DNA of 5,557 bases from Bacteroidales bacterium (GCA_017988355.1 JAGNRX010000088.1:1-5557), one strand, 5' to 3'. Positions 1 to 5,557 are shown, counted from the stretch's first letter. Translations and numbers: made by a program. The notes: generated by a model not told the origin, from the sequence alone.

Positions 1-1
1 G

Positions 2-1006
2 GGTGAAGATAAAATCAATGCCTCTGTTGCAAAGCTTGCTCAAGTAAGAGATAGTTTGAAAACTAAAGGAGTTGATCTTATTTTTATTATGGCTCCAGGG
101 AAAGGGAGTTATTATCCTGAATACTTAGCAGATAAATATGCACAACAAAACCCAACAACCACAAACTACGAAACATATACCAAAGCATTCTATAGCAATA
201 ATATTAATTATTTAGATTTCAATGCTTGGATATTTTCTTTGAAGGATACCGTAGAGTATAGATTGTTTTCAAACACAAGTGTTCATTGGGGACAATACGC
301 TTGTTATTTAGCTTTGGATTCTATTACTCGTTATATTAATTCAATGTATAATATAGCTCTTCCTACAATCAAAATAAAAGATATAAAGTTAAGCAAGAAG
401 ATGTACGGTGAAGATAAAGAAATTGAAAGTATAATGAATCTTCATACCAGTATTCCTCACGAAGAAATGCCAAGGATTCAAGTTGAAATAAATACTAAGA
501 ATAAAGATAATCTAAGAGTATTAACCATTGGAGATAGTTATTTTAGTGGCTTAAGTGATTTAGGTTTTATGAACTTTTTATTTAAAGGTAGTGAGTTTTG
601 GTATTATTTTAAGGAAGTAAGAAGGAGTGTCTATACTAATATGTTTGTTTGGGAATATGATGATGTAAAAAAAGAAATTGAAAAGAATGACTTATTATTA
701 ATTCTATTCACAGAAGGGAATTTATCTCATAGTCCAGAAGAGGTTGTTGATCAATTATACTATTTATATTGCATGGAACCCAACTACGAAAAGGAATTGG
801 AATGGCAAATAAAGAAGTTTAATACATTAATTGAAAAGGATAATGATTGGAAAGAATTTATTAAGAAAAAGGCATTAAAAGAAAATAAGACAGTAAAACA
901 AGTGACAGATGACGATGCAGAATATATGGCAAGAGAATATTTAAAGGATAAGTTTTCTAATTCCAGTTCAGAAGTTAGTAGTATTCTTCCTAAGGTTAAA
1001 AAATAA
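2..1006 (+). CDS. AlgJ/AlgX-like SGNH-fold protein, paralog 1 (type A), 5'-truncated by the window edge
   Basis: This is the C-terminal 334 residues of a putative extracytoplasmic SGNH-hydrolase-like protein, related to the partners of MBOAT polysaccharide O-acetyltransferases. The frame is open from base 2, and its first residues (GEDKIN, then VAKLAQVRDSLK) match paralog 2 from residue 167. The TTG at 56 is therefore internal and the gene begins upstream of the window. Motifs seen: S-V-H-W-G with His codon 284-286, G-D-S-Y with Ser codon 536-538, and a T-E-G-N-L strand. The Asp expected two residues before the His is Ser. The end is odd: after the family-typical YLKDKF it continues with SNSSSEVSSILPKVKK, which is encoded by a degenerate tRNA-Arg 3' half. 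The TAA stop shares its last A with the ATG of paralog 2 (TAATG), suggesting coupled translation. The family assignment is good; the acetyltransferase role is inferred. Confidence 0.85.
   Translation, partial: GEDKINASVAKLAQVRDSLKTKGVDLIFIMAPGKGSYYPEYLADKYAQQNPTTTNYETYTKAFYSNNINYLDFNAWIFSLKDTVEYRLFSNTSVHWGQYACYLALDSITRYINSMYNIALPTIKIKDIKLSKKMYGEDKEIESIMNLHTSIPHEEMPRIQVEINTKNKDNLRVLTIGDSYFSGLSDLGFMNFLFKGSEFWYYFKEVRRSVYTNMFVWEYDDVKKEIEKNDLLLILFTEGNLSHSPEEVVDQLYYLYCMEPNYEKELEWQIKKFNTLIEKDNDWKEFIKKKALKENKTVKQVTDDDAEYMAREYLKDKFSNSSSEVSSILPKVKK
955..998 (+). pseudogene. tRNA-Arg remnant (3' half), now coding the tail of paralog 1
   Basis: Bases 955-976 match bases 2491-2512 of the intact tRNA-Arg at 18 of 22 positions (anticodon arm and variable loop). 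Bases 977-998 then follow the T arm and acceptor 3' strand with small gaps: ATTCT-x-CC-x-AAGG is shared and the T loop has lost about 3 bases. The acceptor 5' strand and D arm are absent, and the anticodon stem has a mismatch, so no tRNA can form. The missing part corresponds roughly to 2456-2490 and is bounded in the intact unit by two similar words, GATAAATTCTAAT at the gene end and GATAAAATTTCTGAT inside the tRNA. A deletion between them explains both the lost stop codon and the lost 5' half. Confidence 0.8.
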
Positions 1007-1167
1007 TGCGAAAAAAGATAACAAAATATACGCCATTTGTATCAATGACTGATATAATGCAATTGCCATTGGTTAAAAGGTTATTTAAAGTTTTTAAAGA
1101 AAAAGAATTTATTAGGTTTTTTGAGAAGACACCTAAGCCTAAGTTAAATAAAAATAATTGGTTTGAA
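1006..1167 (+). repeat. Type-B N-terminal module fused onto type-A gene 2
   Basis: These 54 codons are close in DNA and protein to the first 54 codons of paralogs 3 and 4. For example, a run coding EKTPKP is identical to paralog 3, as is the ATAATTGGTTTGA word near the end. Similarity stops abruptly after NWFE: paralog 3 continues with YKYQTD, while gene 2 continues with a second anchor and reaches the equivalent KYQ only 48 residues later. The sequence upstream, a tRNA 3' half, also matches what precedes paralog 3. Transplantation of a type-B 5' end in front of a type-A gene is the simplest reading. Confidence 0.75.
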
Positions 1168-2460
1168 GCCAAGAGTATTATTGCATTACTAATATTAATT
1201 CTATTATCACTTCCCTTTATCTTTAATATCTTTAGGTATAAGAATGGAGAGCTATCGGGTTTTGTGGATAAGCGGGAGAAACCAATCTTCTCTTTCAAAG
1301 GTTTTGATGAATTGAAATATCAAAATGATCTTGAGAAATATGCACAACAAAAAGTACCTTTTTCTAATATATTTACAAGACTAAGTAATGAAATAAAGTA
1401 TAGGGTATTTCGGTATTCAGATGTTCAATATGTGGAAGTAGGGAAAGGGAACTACTTGTATATGGATAGCTATGTTAGATCTTATTTGGGATTGGATTAC
1501 CAAGGTGAAGATAAAATCAATGTTGCTGTTGCAAAACTGGCACAGGTTAGAGACTCTTTGAAAACAAAAGGAGTAGATCTTATTTTTATGATTGCACCAG
1601 GGAAAGGGACTTATTATCCAGAATTCTTAGCTGATAAGTTTGCAAAACAGAAGCCTACAACTACAAACTATGAAACATATAGTAAAGCATTCTATCAACA
1701 TAATATTCACTATTTAGATTTCAACGCTTGGATGCTTTCCTTAAAGGACACCGTAGAGTATAGATTGTTTTCAAACACAAGTGTGCATTGGGGACAATAT
1801 GCATGTTATCTAGCTTTGGACTCTTTAACTCATTACCTTAATTCAATGTATGATATTACTCTGCCTACAATTAAAATAAAAAATATAGATATTAGCAATA
1901 AAATGTATGGTTCAGATGATGATGTTGAAAAGTTAATGAATATTCTTTCTAATATTCCTGATCAGCCAATGCCTCGACTACAAGTTGAAGTAAATACTAA
2001 GAATAAGGATAAACTTAAAGTTTTAACAATGGGAGATAGTTATTTCTTTGGTTTAGCTGATTTAGGTTTTATGAACTATGTGTTTAGAGATAGTGAGTTC
2101 TGGTATTATTTTAAGGAAGTAAGAAGGAAGGCCTATGAGTATATGTTCGTTTGGGAATATGATGATATAAAAAAGGAGATTGAAAAGAATCAAGTACTGT
2201 TAATTTTGTTTACAGAAGGTAATTTACATACTACGCCTGAGGAGTTTTGTGACCAATTATATTATTTATATTGTATGGATAAAAACTACGAAAAGGAATT
2301 AGAATGGCAGACAAAGAAATTTAAGTCTCAGATTGAAAAGAATTATGATTGGAAGGAAGAGGTAAAGAAAAAGGCAGTTAAACAAAATAAAACTCTAGAA
2401 CAAGCCATTAACGATGATGCAGAATATATGGCAAAAGAATATTTAAAAGATAAATTCTAA
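1006..2460 (+). CDS. AlgJ/AlgX-like SGNH-fold protein, paralog 2 (type A), with a doubled N-terminal module
   Basis: A 484-residue putative inner-membrane-anchored SGNH-like protein, probably a partner in O-acylation of a cell-surface polysaccharide. Residues 1-54 copy the N-terminus of paralogs 3 and 4 (shared KITKY, PLV-x-RLF, FEKTPKP, NWFE), but the hydrophobic stretch is broken by T9, P10, S13, T15, D16 and Q19. A second, clearly hydrophobic anchor follows at about 57-76, then ELSGF/KP-x-F (82-95) and KYQNDLEKY (104-112), which align again with the paralog 3 N-terminus. The periplasmic domain carries S259-V-H261-W-G, G343-D-S345-Y and TEGNL (403-407), and ends in the shared DAEYM tail. 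It is 42 residues longer than paralogs 3 and 4 because of the doubled module. The start overlaps the stop of gene 1, and I see no other plausible start before the second anchor. Its TAA stop is 5 bases from the tRNA. Confidence 0.9.
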   Translation: MRKKITKYTPFVSMTDIMQLPLVKRLFKVFKEKEFIRFFEKTPKPKLNKNNWFEAKSIIALLILILLSLPFIFNIFRYKNGELSGFVDKREKPIFSFKGFDELKYQNDLEKYAQQKVPFSNIFTRLSNEIKYRVFRYSDVQYVEVGKGNYLYMDSYVRSYLGLDYQGEDKINVAVAKLAQVRDSLKTKGVDLIFMIAPGKGTYYPEFLADKFAKQKPTTTNYETYSKAFYQHNIHYLDFNAWMLSLKDTVEYRLFSNTSVHWGQYACYLALDSLTHYLNSMYDITLPTIKIKNIDISNKMYGSDDDVEKLMNILSNIPDQPMPRLQVEVNTKNKDKLKVLTMGDSYFFGLADLGFMNYVFRDSEFWYYFKEVRRKAYEYMFVWEYDDIKKEIEKNQVLLILFTEGNLHTTPEEFCDQLYYLYCMDKNYEKELEWQTKKFKSQIEKNYDWKEEVKKKAVKQNKTLEQAINDDAEYMAKEYLKDKF

Positions 2461-2465
2461 TCTTA

Positions 2466-2537
2466 GCCCTTGTAGTTTAATGGATAAAATTTCTGATTCC
2501 GGTTCAGATGATGGCAGTTCGATTCTGCCCAAGGGTA
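2466..2537 (+). tRNA. trnR: tRNA-Arg (anticodon CCG)
   Basis: A complete cloverleaf can be drawn by eye. The acceptor GCCCTTG (2466-2472) pairs with CAAGGGT (2530-2536) in 7 pairs, the first being G-U, followed by discriminator A2537. The D stem GTTT/AAAT has an 8-base loop with GG at 2482-2483. The anticodon stem TCTGA/TCAGA is perfect, with loop TTCCGGT and anticodon CCG at 2499-2501, reading CGG (Arg). The variable loop has 4 bases. The T stem GGCAG/CTGCC is perfect, with loop TTCGATT. Arginine identity features are present: A at position 20, C35 and A73. CCA is not encoded. Position 26 is T, which is less usual. The gene sits 5 bases after the paralog 2 stop and 7 bases before the paralog 3 start, so it is probably cut out of the operon transcript. 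I see no promoter of its own. Confidence 0.92.
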
Positions 2538-2544
2538 CAAAACA

Positions 2545-3873
2545 ATGAAAAGCAAGATAACAAAATATATCCTTTTTATACTAATGGTTGCAATAATGTT
2601 TCTGCCATTGGTTCAAAGGCTATTCTCTCTTTTTAAGGAGAAAGAGCTTATGGGGTATTTTGAGAAGACACCTAAGCCTGACTTTAATAAGGATAATTGG
2701 TTTGAGTATAAATATCAAACAGATATAGAAAAATATACTAAAGAAAACGTTGGGTTTAGAAAATTCTTTGTTAGAAGCCATAATCAAATAAAATATTCTT
2801 GTTTTAATACCACAAATGCAGGAGGAGTTTATGTGGGAACTAACAACTATTTGTATGAAGATGGCTATATAAAAAGTCATCTAGGTCTTAATTTTGAGGG
2901 TGAAGATACAATTATTAGCAGGGTAAATCATCTTGCAGTTGTTAGAGACTCATTGAAAACATTAGGGATGGAAGTGGTTGTTGTAATAGCTCCAGGTAAA
3001 GCAGGTTTTTATCCTGAATTCCTTCCCAAAGAATTTGCGAGGATGAAACCCACAACTACAAACTACCAAATCTACGATAGGGAACTGAAGAAAAACAAAA
3101 TTAATTATATAGATTTAAATTCTTGGATGCTTTCATTAAAAGATAAGTCTAAATATAGATTGTTTTCAAGTACAGGAGTGCATTGGGGAGAATATGCTGC
3201 TTTCTTAGCTATTGATTCAATAACGAATTATTTCGAAAAACTATACTCAGTCAATCTTCCACGTATAAAAATAAAAGGTGTTAAGGTTACAAATAAAATG
3301 TACTTTCAAGATGATGATGCAGAACAGTTAATGAATCTACTGTTTAATATTCCAGATCAGCCTATGCCAAAATTAGAAACTACAATAGTTGATAGTATTA
3401 ATGCTGATAAGTTAAAAGTTTTAGTGATGGGTGATAGTTATTACACTGTTCTATCACATTTAGGACTTGGTAAATACGTATTTTATGATAGTGAGTTTTG
3501 GTCTTATTTTAGTGATGTACATAAGTATGATAAAAAGGATTTAACCGATTCGTACAAGGGGGCAGTTAGAGATTATGAAGATGTTAAAGCAGAGATTATG
3601 AAATACAAGGCTATTATGATAATTGTTACTGAAGGTACGCTATACTTAACTCCGAGAATATTATTCGAAGAATTATATGTTCAATTTACTAAGAGCTTTG
3701 GGGTTAGACAGCATAAGTATTTCTTAGAAAACTATATAAACGAAATTAAAAATAATAAGGATTGGTATGATGCTGTTGTTAAAAGAGCAAAGTATAGAGG
3801 TATAACGGTAGAACAAGCCATAAATGAAGACGCAGAATATATGGTAGAAGAATTTTTAAAAGATAAAATCTAA
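2545..3873 (+). CDS. AlgJ/AlgX-like SGNH-fold protein, paralog 3 (type B)
   Basis: A 442-residue putative membrane-anchored, periplasmic SGNH-like protein with the layout of AlgJ-type O-acetyltransferase partners. A short basic N-terminus (KSKITKY) precedes a hydrophobic anchor at about 8-27, then KEKELMGYFEKTPKP and KYQTDIEKYTKENVGFR, the membrane-proximal region typical of these proteins. Next come IAPGK (148-152), PTTTNYQIY (169-177), G211-V-H213-W-G, G296-D-S298-Y and VTEGTL (361-366), with a tail of W407...EQAINEDAEYM. Catalysis by Ser298 and His213 is inferred from the family; the usual Asp of DxHW is Gly211. The ATG follows an A-rich ACAAAACA leader only 7 bases from the tRNA discriminator base, so the mature message may be almost leaderless. 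It is a close copy of paralog 4 and more distant from paralogs 1 and 2. The polymer it modifies cannot be told. Confidence 0.9.
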   Translation: MKSKITKYILFILMVAIMFLPLVQRLFSLFKEKELMGYFEKTPKPDFNKDNWFEYKYQTDIEKYTKENVGFRKFFVRSHNQIKYSCFNTTNAGGVYVGTNNYLYEDGYIKSHLGLNFEGEDTIISRVNHLAVVRDSLKTLGMEVVVVIAPGKAGFYPEFLPKEFARMKPTTTNYQIYDRELKKNKINYIDLNSWMLSLKDKSKYRLFSSTGVHWGEYAAFLAIDSITNYFEKLYSVNLPRIKIKGVKVTNKMYFQDDDAEQLMNLLFNIPDQPMPKLETTIVDSINADKLKVLVMGDSYYTVLSHLGLGKYVFYDSEFWSYFSDVHKYDKKDLTDSYKGAVRDYEDVKAEIMKYKAIMIIVTEGTLYLTPRILFEELYVQFTKSFGVRQHKYFLENYINEIKNNKDWYDAVVKRAKYRGITVEQAINEDAEYMVEEFLKDKI

Positions 3874-3878
3874 AACTA

Positions 3879-3902
3879 GCTTTTGCTGTTTAATATATGA
3901 GA
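3879..3902 (+). pseudogene. tRNA-Arg remnant (5' part) at the gene 3/gene 4 junction
   Basis: After the TAA of gene 3 and the same CTAG-type step found before the intact tRNA, the sequence GCTTTTGCTGTTTAATATAT follows GCCCTTGTAGTTTAATGGAT of the tRNA 5' end. Sixteen of 24 aligned positions agree without gaps, including GTTTAAT of the D arm. Everything 3' of the D loop is missing, and the ATG of gene 4 (3897-3899) lies at the position of the D-loop GGAT. The remnant is short and diverged. Its identity rests mainly on its exactly equivalent place in the repeated unit. Confidence 0.6.
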
Positions 3903-5225
3903 AAAAATATAACAAAACATATCCTCTTTATAATAATGGTTGCAATAGTGTTTCTGCCATTGGTTCAAAGGCTATTCTCTATTTTTAAGGAGAAAGAGCT
4001 TATGGGGTATTTTGAAAAAACACCTAAGCCTGAGTTGAATCAAGAGAATTGGCTTGAGGTGAAATATCAAACAGACATAGAAAAATACACTAAAGAAAAC
4101 GTTGGGTTTAGAAAATTCTTTGTTAGAAGCCATAATCAAATAAACTATTCTTGTTTCAATACCACTAATGCAGGTGGGATTTATGTGGGAAAGAATAACT
4201 ACTTATATGAGGATGGTTATATGAGGAATCACTTAGGTCTTAATTTTGAAGGAGAGGATACAATAGTTAGTAGAGTAAATAAACTGTCTATTGTGAGAGA
4301 TTCTCTGAAAGCCTTAGGTGTGGATGTGGTTGTTGTAATTGCACCAGGGAAAGGAAGTTTCTATCCTGAATATTATCCTAAAGAATTTGCTGATATCAAA
4401 CCTACAACCACTAATTACCAAATCTACAATAGAGAACTAAGGAAGAGCAAAATAAATTATATAGATCTTAATTCATGGATGCTTTCACTAAAGGGTAAAT
4501 CTAAATATAGGTTATTCCCAAGTACAGGAGTGCATTGGGGTGAATATGCTTCTTTCTTAGCCGTTGATTCAATAACGAATTATTTTGAAAACCTATACTC
4601 AATAAGCCTGCCACATATTAAAATTAAGAGCGTTATGGTTTCAGATAAAATGTATTTCAAGGATGATGATGCTGAAAAGCTAATGAACTTATTCTTTAAT
4701 ATTCCAGATCAGCCTATGCCAAGACTAGAAACTATGGTTGTAGATAGTATTAATGCTGATAAACTAAAGGTTTTAATAATGGGTGATAGTTATTATTATT
4801 GTTTAACTGCATTAGGGCTTGATAAGTATGTGTTTCATGATAGTGAGTTTTGGTATTATTTTAACGAAGTTCATAGGTTCGATACTAAAGATTTTAAGAA
4901 AACTTATAAGGGATTAGTTAGGGATTACAAAGATGTAAAAGGTGAGATTTTAAAATATGATGTTGTAATGATTATTATGACAGAGGGAACATTACACTTT
5001 ACTCCTAGTTTGTTTTTTGAAGAATTATACTCTCAATTTACTAATAGCTTTGATGTTAGGCAATATAAATATTTATACGATAACTATAAGAATGAAATTC
5101 TTAATAATAAGGAATGGTACGACGTTATTGCTAAAAAAGCAAAGGATAGAGGTGCTTCGATAGATCAAGCCATTAATGACAATGCCGAATATATGGTGAA
5201 AGAATATTTAAAAAACAATAAATAA
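3897..5225 (+). CDS. AlgJ/AlgX-like SGNH-fold protein, paralog 4 (type B)
   Basis: A 442-residue protein, collinear with paralog 3 over its whole length. Between residues 55 and 108 only 4 positions differ, and a 56-base stretch (4089-4144) is identical to 2737-2792. The N-terminal anchor is at about 8-27 (ITKHILFIIMVAIVFLPLV). The periplasmic domain has IAPGKGSFYPE near 148, G211-V-H213-W-G, G296-D-S298-Y and TEGTL at 362-366, and the tail ends in DQAINDNAEYMVKEYLKNNK. The predicted role is the same as paralog 3: an SGNH-type partner for O-acylation of a surface or secreted glycan, inferred from family resemblance. The start lies 23 bases after the gene 3 stop, inside a tRNA remnant, with no purine-rich ribosome site; the N-terminus aligns with paralog 3 from Met1, which fixes the start. 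It is the last paralog of the array and is followed by a tRNA-derived hairpin. Confidence 0.9.
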   Translation: MRKNITKHILFIIMVAIVFLPLVQRLFSIFKEKELMGYFEKTPKPELNQENWLEVKYQTDIEKYTKENVGFRKFFVRSHNQINYSCFNTTNAGGIYVGKNNYLYEDGYMRNHLGLNFEGEDTIVSRVNKLSIVRDSLKALGVDVVVVIAPGKGSFYPEYYPKEFADIKPTTTNYQIYNRELRKSKINYIDLNSWMLSLKGKSKYRLFPSTGVHWGEYASFLAVDSITNYFENLYSISLPHIKIKSVMVSDKMYFKDDDAEKLMNLFFNIPDQPMPRLETMVVDSINADKLKVLIMGDSYYYCLTALGLDKYVFHDSEFWYYFNEVHRFDTKDFKKTYKGLVRDYKDVKGEILKYDVVMIIMTEGTLHFTPSLFFEELYSQFTNSFDVRQYKYLYDNYKNEILNNKEWYDVIAKKAKDRGASIDQAINDNAEYMVKEYLKNNK

Positions 5226-5230
5226 TTATA

Positions 5231-5263
5231 GCCCTTGTAGTATAATCAATATTACAAAGGGTA
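5231..5263 (+). pseudogene. Collapsed tRNA-Arg remnant forming a hairpin
   Basis: GCCCTTGTAGTATAAT (5231-5246) matches the tRNA 5' end at 15 of 16 positions. ACAAAGGGTA at 5254-5263 matches the acceptor 3' strand and discriminator. The anticodon arm and T arm between them are gone. The remaining DNA folds as a hairpin: G5231-T5262, CCCTT with AAGGG, a bulged A5256, GTAGTAT with ATATTAC (one G-U), and the loop AATCA. It lies 5 bases after the gene 4 stop, in the same place as the intact tRNA after gene 2. It might stabilise or end the array transcript, but a run of AT rather than T follows, so a classical intrinsic terminator is not supported. Confidence 0.75.
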
Positions 5264-5296
5264 TAATAAATAAAATAGATCTAAAAAACAATTAAT

Positions 5297-5494
5297 ATGA
5301 AACGATATTCATTTTTCTTTAAAGATGCACAGCCTTTTGTAAAATTATTGATGCTGATATGCATATTTATGGTTCTAACCTCATTTTCTGCTTTTATGAT
5401 GATGTTTTTTAAGATGGACTCTATGCTTGCTCAAGCTCTATCTCAAATTATTATGTTTGGAGGGTCGGCTTTGCTTTGGGGTATGATGTTTTAG
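5297..5494 (+). CDS. Short membrane protein, possibly the broken N-terminus of a CPBP-family membrane protease
   Basis: A 65-residue ORF with a charged, aromatic start (MKRYSFFFKD), a hydrophobic segment at about 14-38, a short linker (KMDSMLAQ) and a second hydrophobic segment at about 46-65. It is rich in Met (11 of 65). The ATG follows an A-rich leader typical of Bacteroidota starts. The order of soluble start, first span, 'QALSQII' and second span resembles the N-terminus of CPBP-type (Abi) intramembrane proteases of this phylum, but the EExxxR and HxxxN-type catalytic motifs would lie beyond the window, so this is only a suggestion. It stops at TAG, yet the same frame stays open for all 21 codons to the window end, so the gene may carry a nonsense mutation. 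It is unrelated to the upstream array. I see no clear promoter in the 71-base gap before it. Confidence 0.55.
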   Translation: MKRYSFFFKDAQPFVKLLMLICIFMVLTSFSAFMMMFFKMDSMLAQALSQIIMFGGSALLWGMMF

Positions 5495-5557
5495 GGTTCT
5501 GCATTTAAGTTTATGCAAACTAAACAAAATAATACCTTCTATTATATAGTCCTATCT
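5495..5557 (+). other. Open frame continuing past the TAG of the last ORF
   Basis: In the frame of the 65-residue ORF, the 21 codons after TAG read GSAFKFMQTKQ, then NNTFYYIVLS, and reach the window edge without a stop. A loop with basic residues followed by a new hydrophobic start is what a longer multi-span protein would show after its second span. The stretch may be the rest of a pseudogene. It is too short to prove coding. Confidence 0.4.

Noticed and set aside
56..58. TTG as the start of the first gene
   Set aside because: The frame is open back to base 2 and encodes residues matching paralog 2 from residue 167, so the gene extends upstream of the window.
996..1298. 100-codon ORF on the minus strand
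   Set aside because: It is antisense to the N-terminal part of paralog 2, has no family resemblance, and comes from the AT-rich composition.
955..2537. A small integrative element using the tRNA 3' end as attachment site (3' half at one end, intact tRNA at the other)
   Set aside because: There is no integrase or cargo other than the paralog, and the 5'-only and two-ended remnants after genes 3 and 4 do not fit. Duplication of a gene + tRNA unit explains all four junctions.
2620..2880. 86-codon ORF on the minus strand
   Set aside because: It is antisense to the conserved start of paralog 3; its hydrophobic look is the mirror of that coding sequence.
5231..5275. Classical intrinsic terminator after gene 4
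   Set aside because: The stem is good but no T-run follows, and the sequence is explained as a tRNA remnant.
5226..5296. Bacteroidota-type promoter (TAnnTTTG) before the last ORF
   Set aside because: TATAAT-like words occur but no TAnnTTTG with an upstream TTTG was found, and such words are common in AT-rich DNA.

Overview
This AT-rich window is most likely from a member of the Bacteroidota (Bacteroidales-like). The support is the protein style (Lys/Asn/Tyr/Ile-rich), A-rich translation starts with no strong Shine-Dalgarno sequence, a tRNA gene without an encoded CCA end, and AlgJ/AlgX-like proteins of a type common in that phylum. All genes lie on the + strand, and no spacer exceeds about 85 bases.

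Layout: (1) positions 2-1006 hold the 3' part of a first SGNH/AlgJ-like gene, cut by the window start; (2) 1006-2460 is a second paralog that overlaps it by one base (TAATG); (3) 2466-2537 is an intact tRNA-Arg(CCG) gene, 5 bases after gene 2 and 7 bases before gene 3; (4) 2545-3873 and 3897-5225 are the third and fourth paralogs, both 442 residues; (5) 5297-5494 is a short membrane-protein ORF that stops at TAG while its frame stays open to the window end. It is possibly the broken N-terminus of a CPBP-type membrane protease.

The four large genes form two close pairs: 1 and 2 (type A), 3 and 4 (type B). Each full-length copy has an N-terminal membrane anchor and an extracytoplasmic domain carrying an x-V-H-W-G motif and a G-D-S-Y motif, the arrangement of AlgJ/AlgX-type polysaccharide O-acetyltransferase partners. 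They probably act with a membrane-bound O-acyltransferase (MBOAT) encoded outside the window. The usual Asp of the DxHW motif is replaced by Ser in type A and Gly in type B.

The main discovery is between the genes. Every paralog is followed by the same tRNA-Arg or a recognisable wreck of it. After gene 1 only the 3' half survives, and it is now translated as a new C-terminal tail. After gene 2 the tRNA is intact. After gene 3 only a 5' part remains, with the start codon of gene 4 inside it. After gene 4 the middle is gone and the two ends form a perfect-looking hairpin. The duplicating unit was therefore apparently 'SGNH gene + tRNA-Arg', and the surplus tRNAs decayed by different routes. Gene 2 is also a chimera: it begins with a type-B anchor module that has lost its hydrophobicity, joined to its own type-A anchor.
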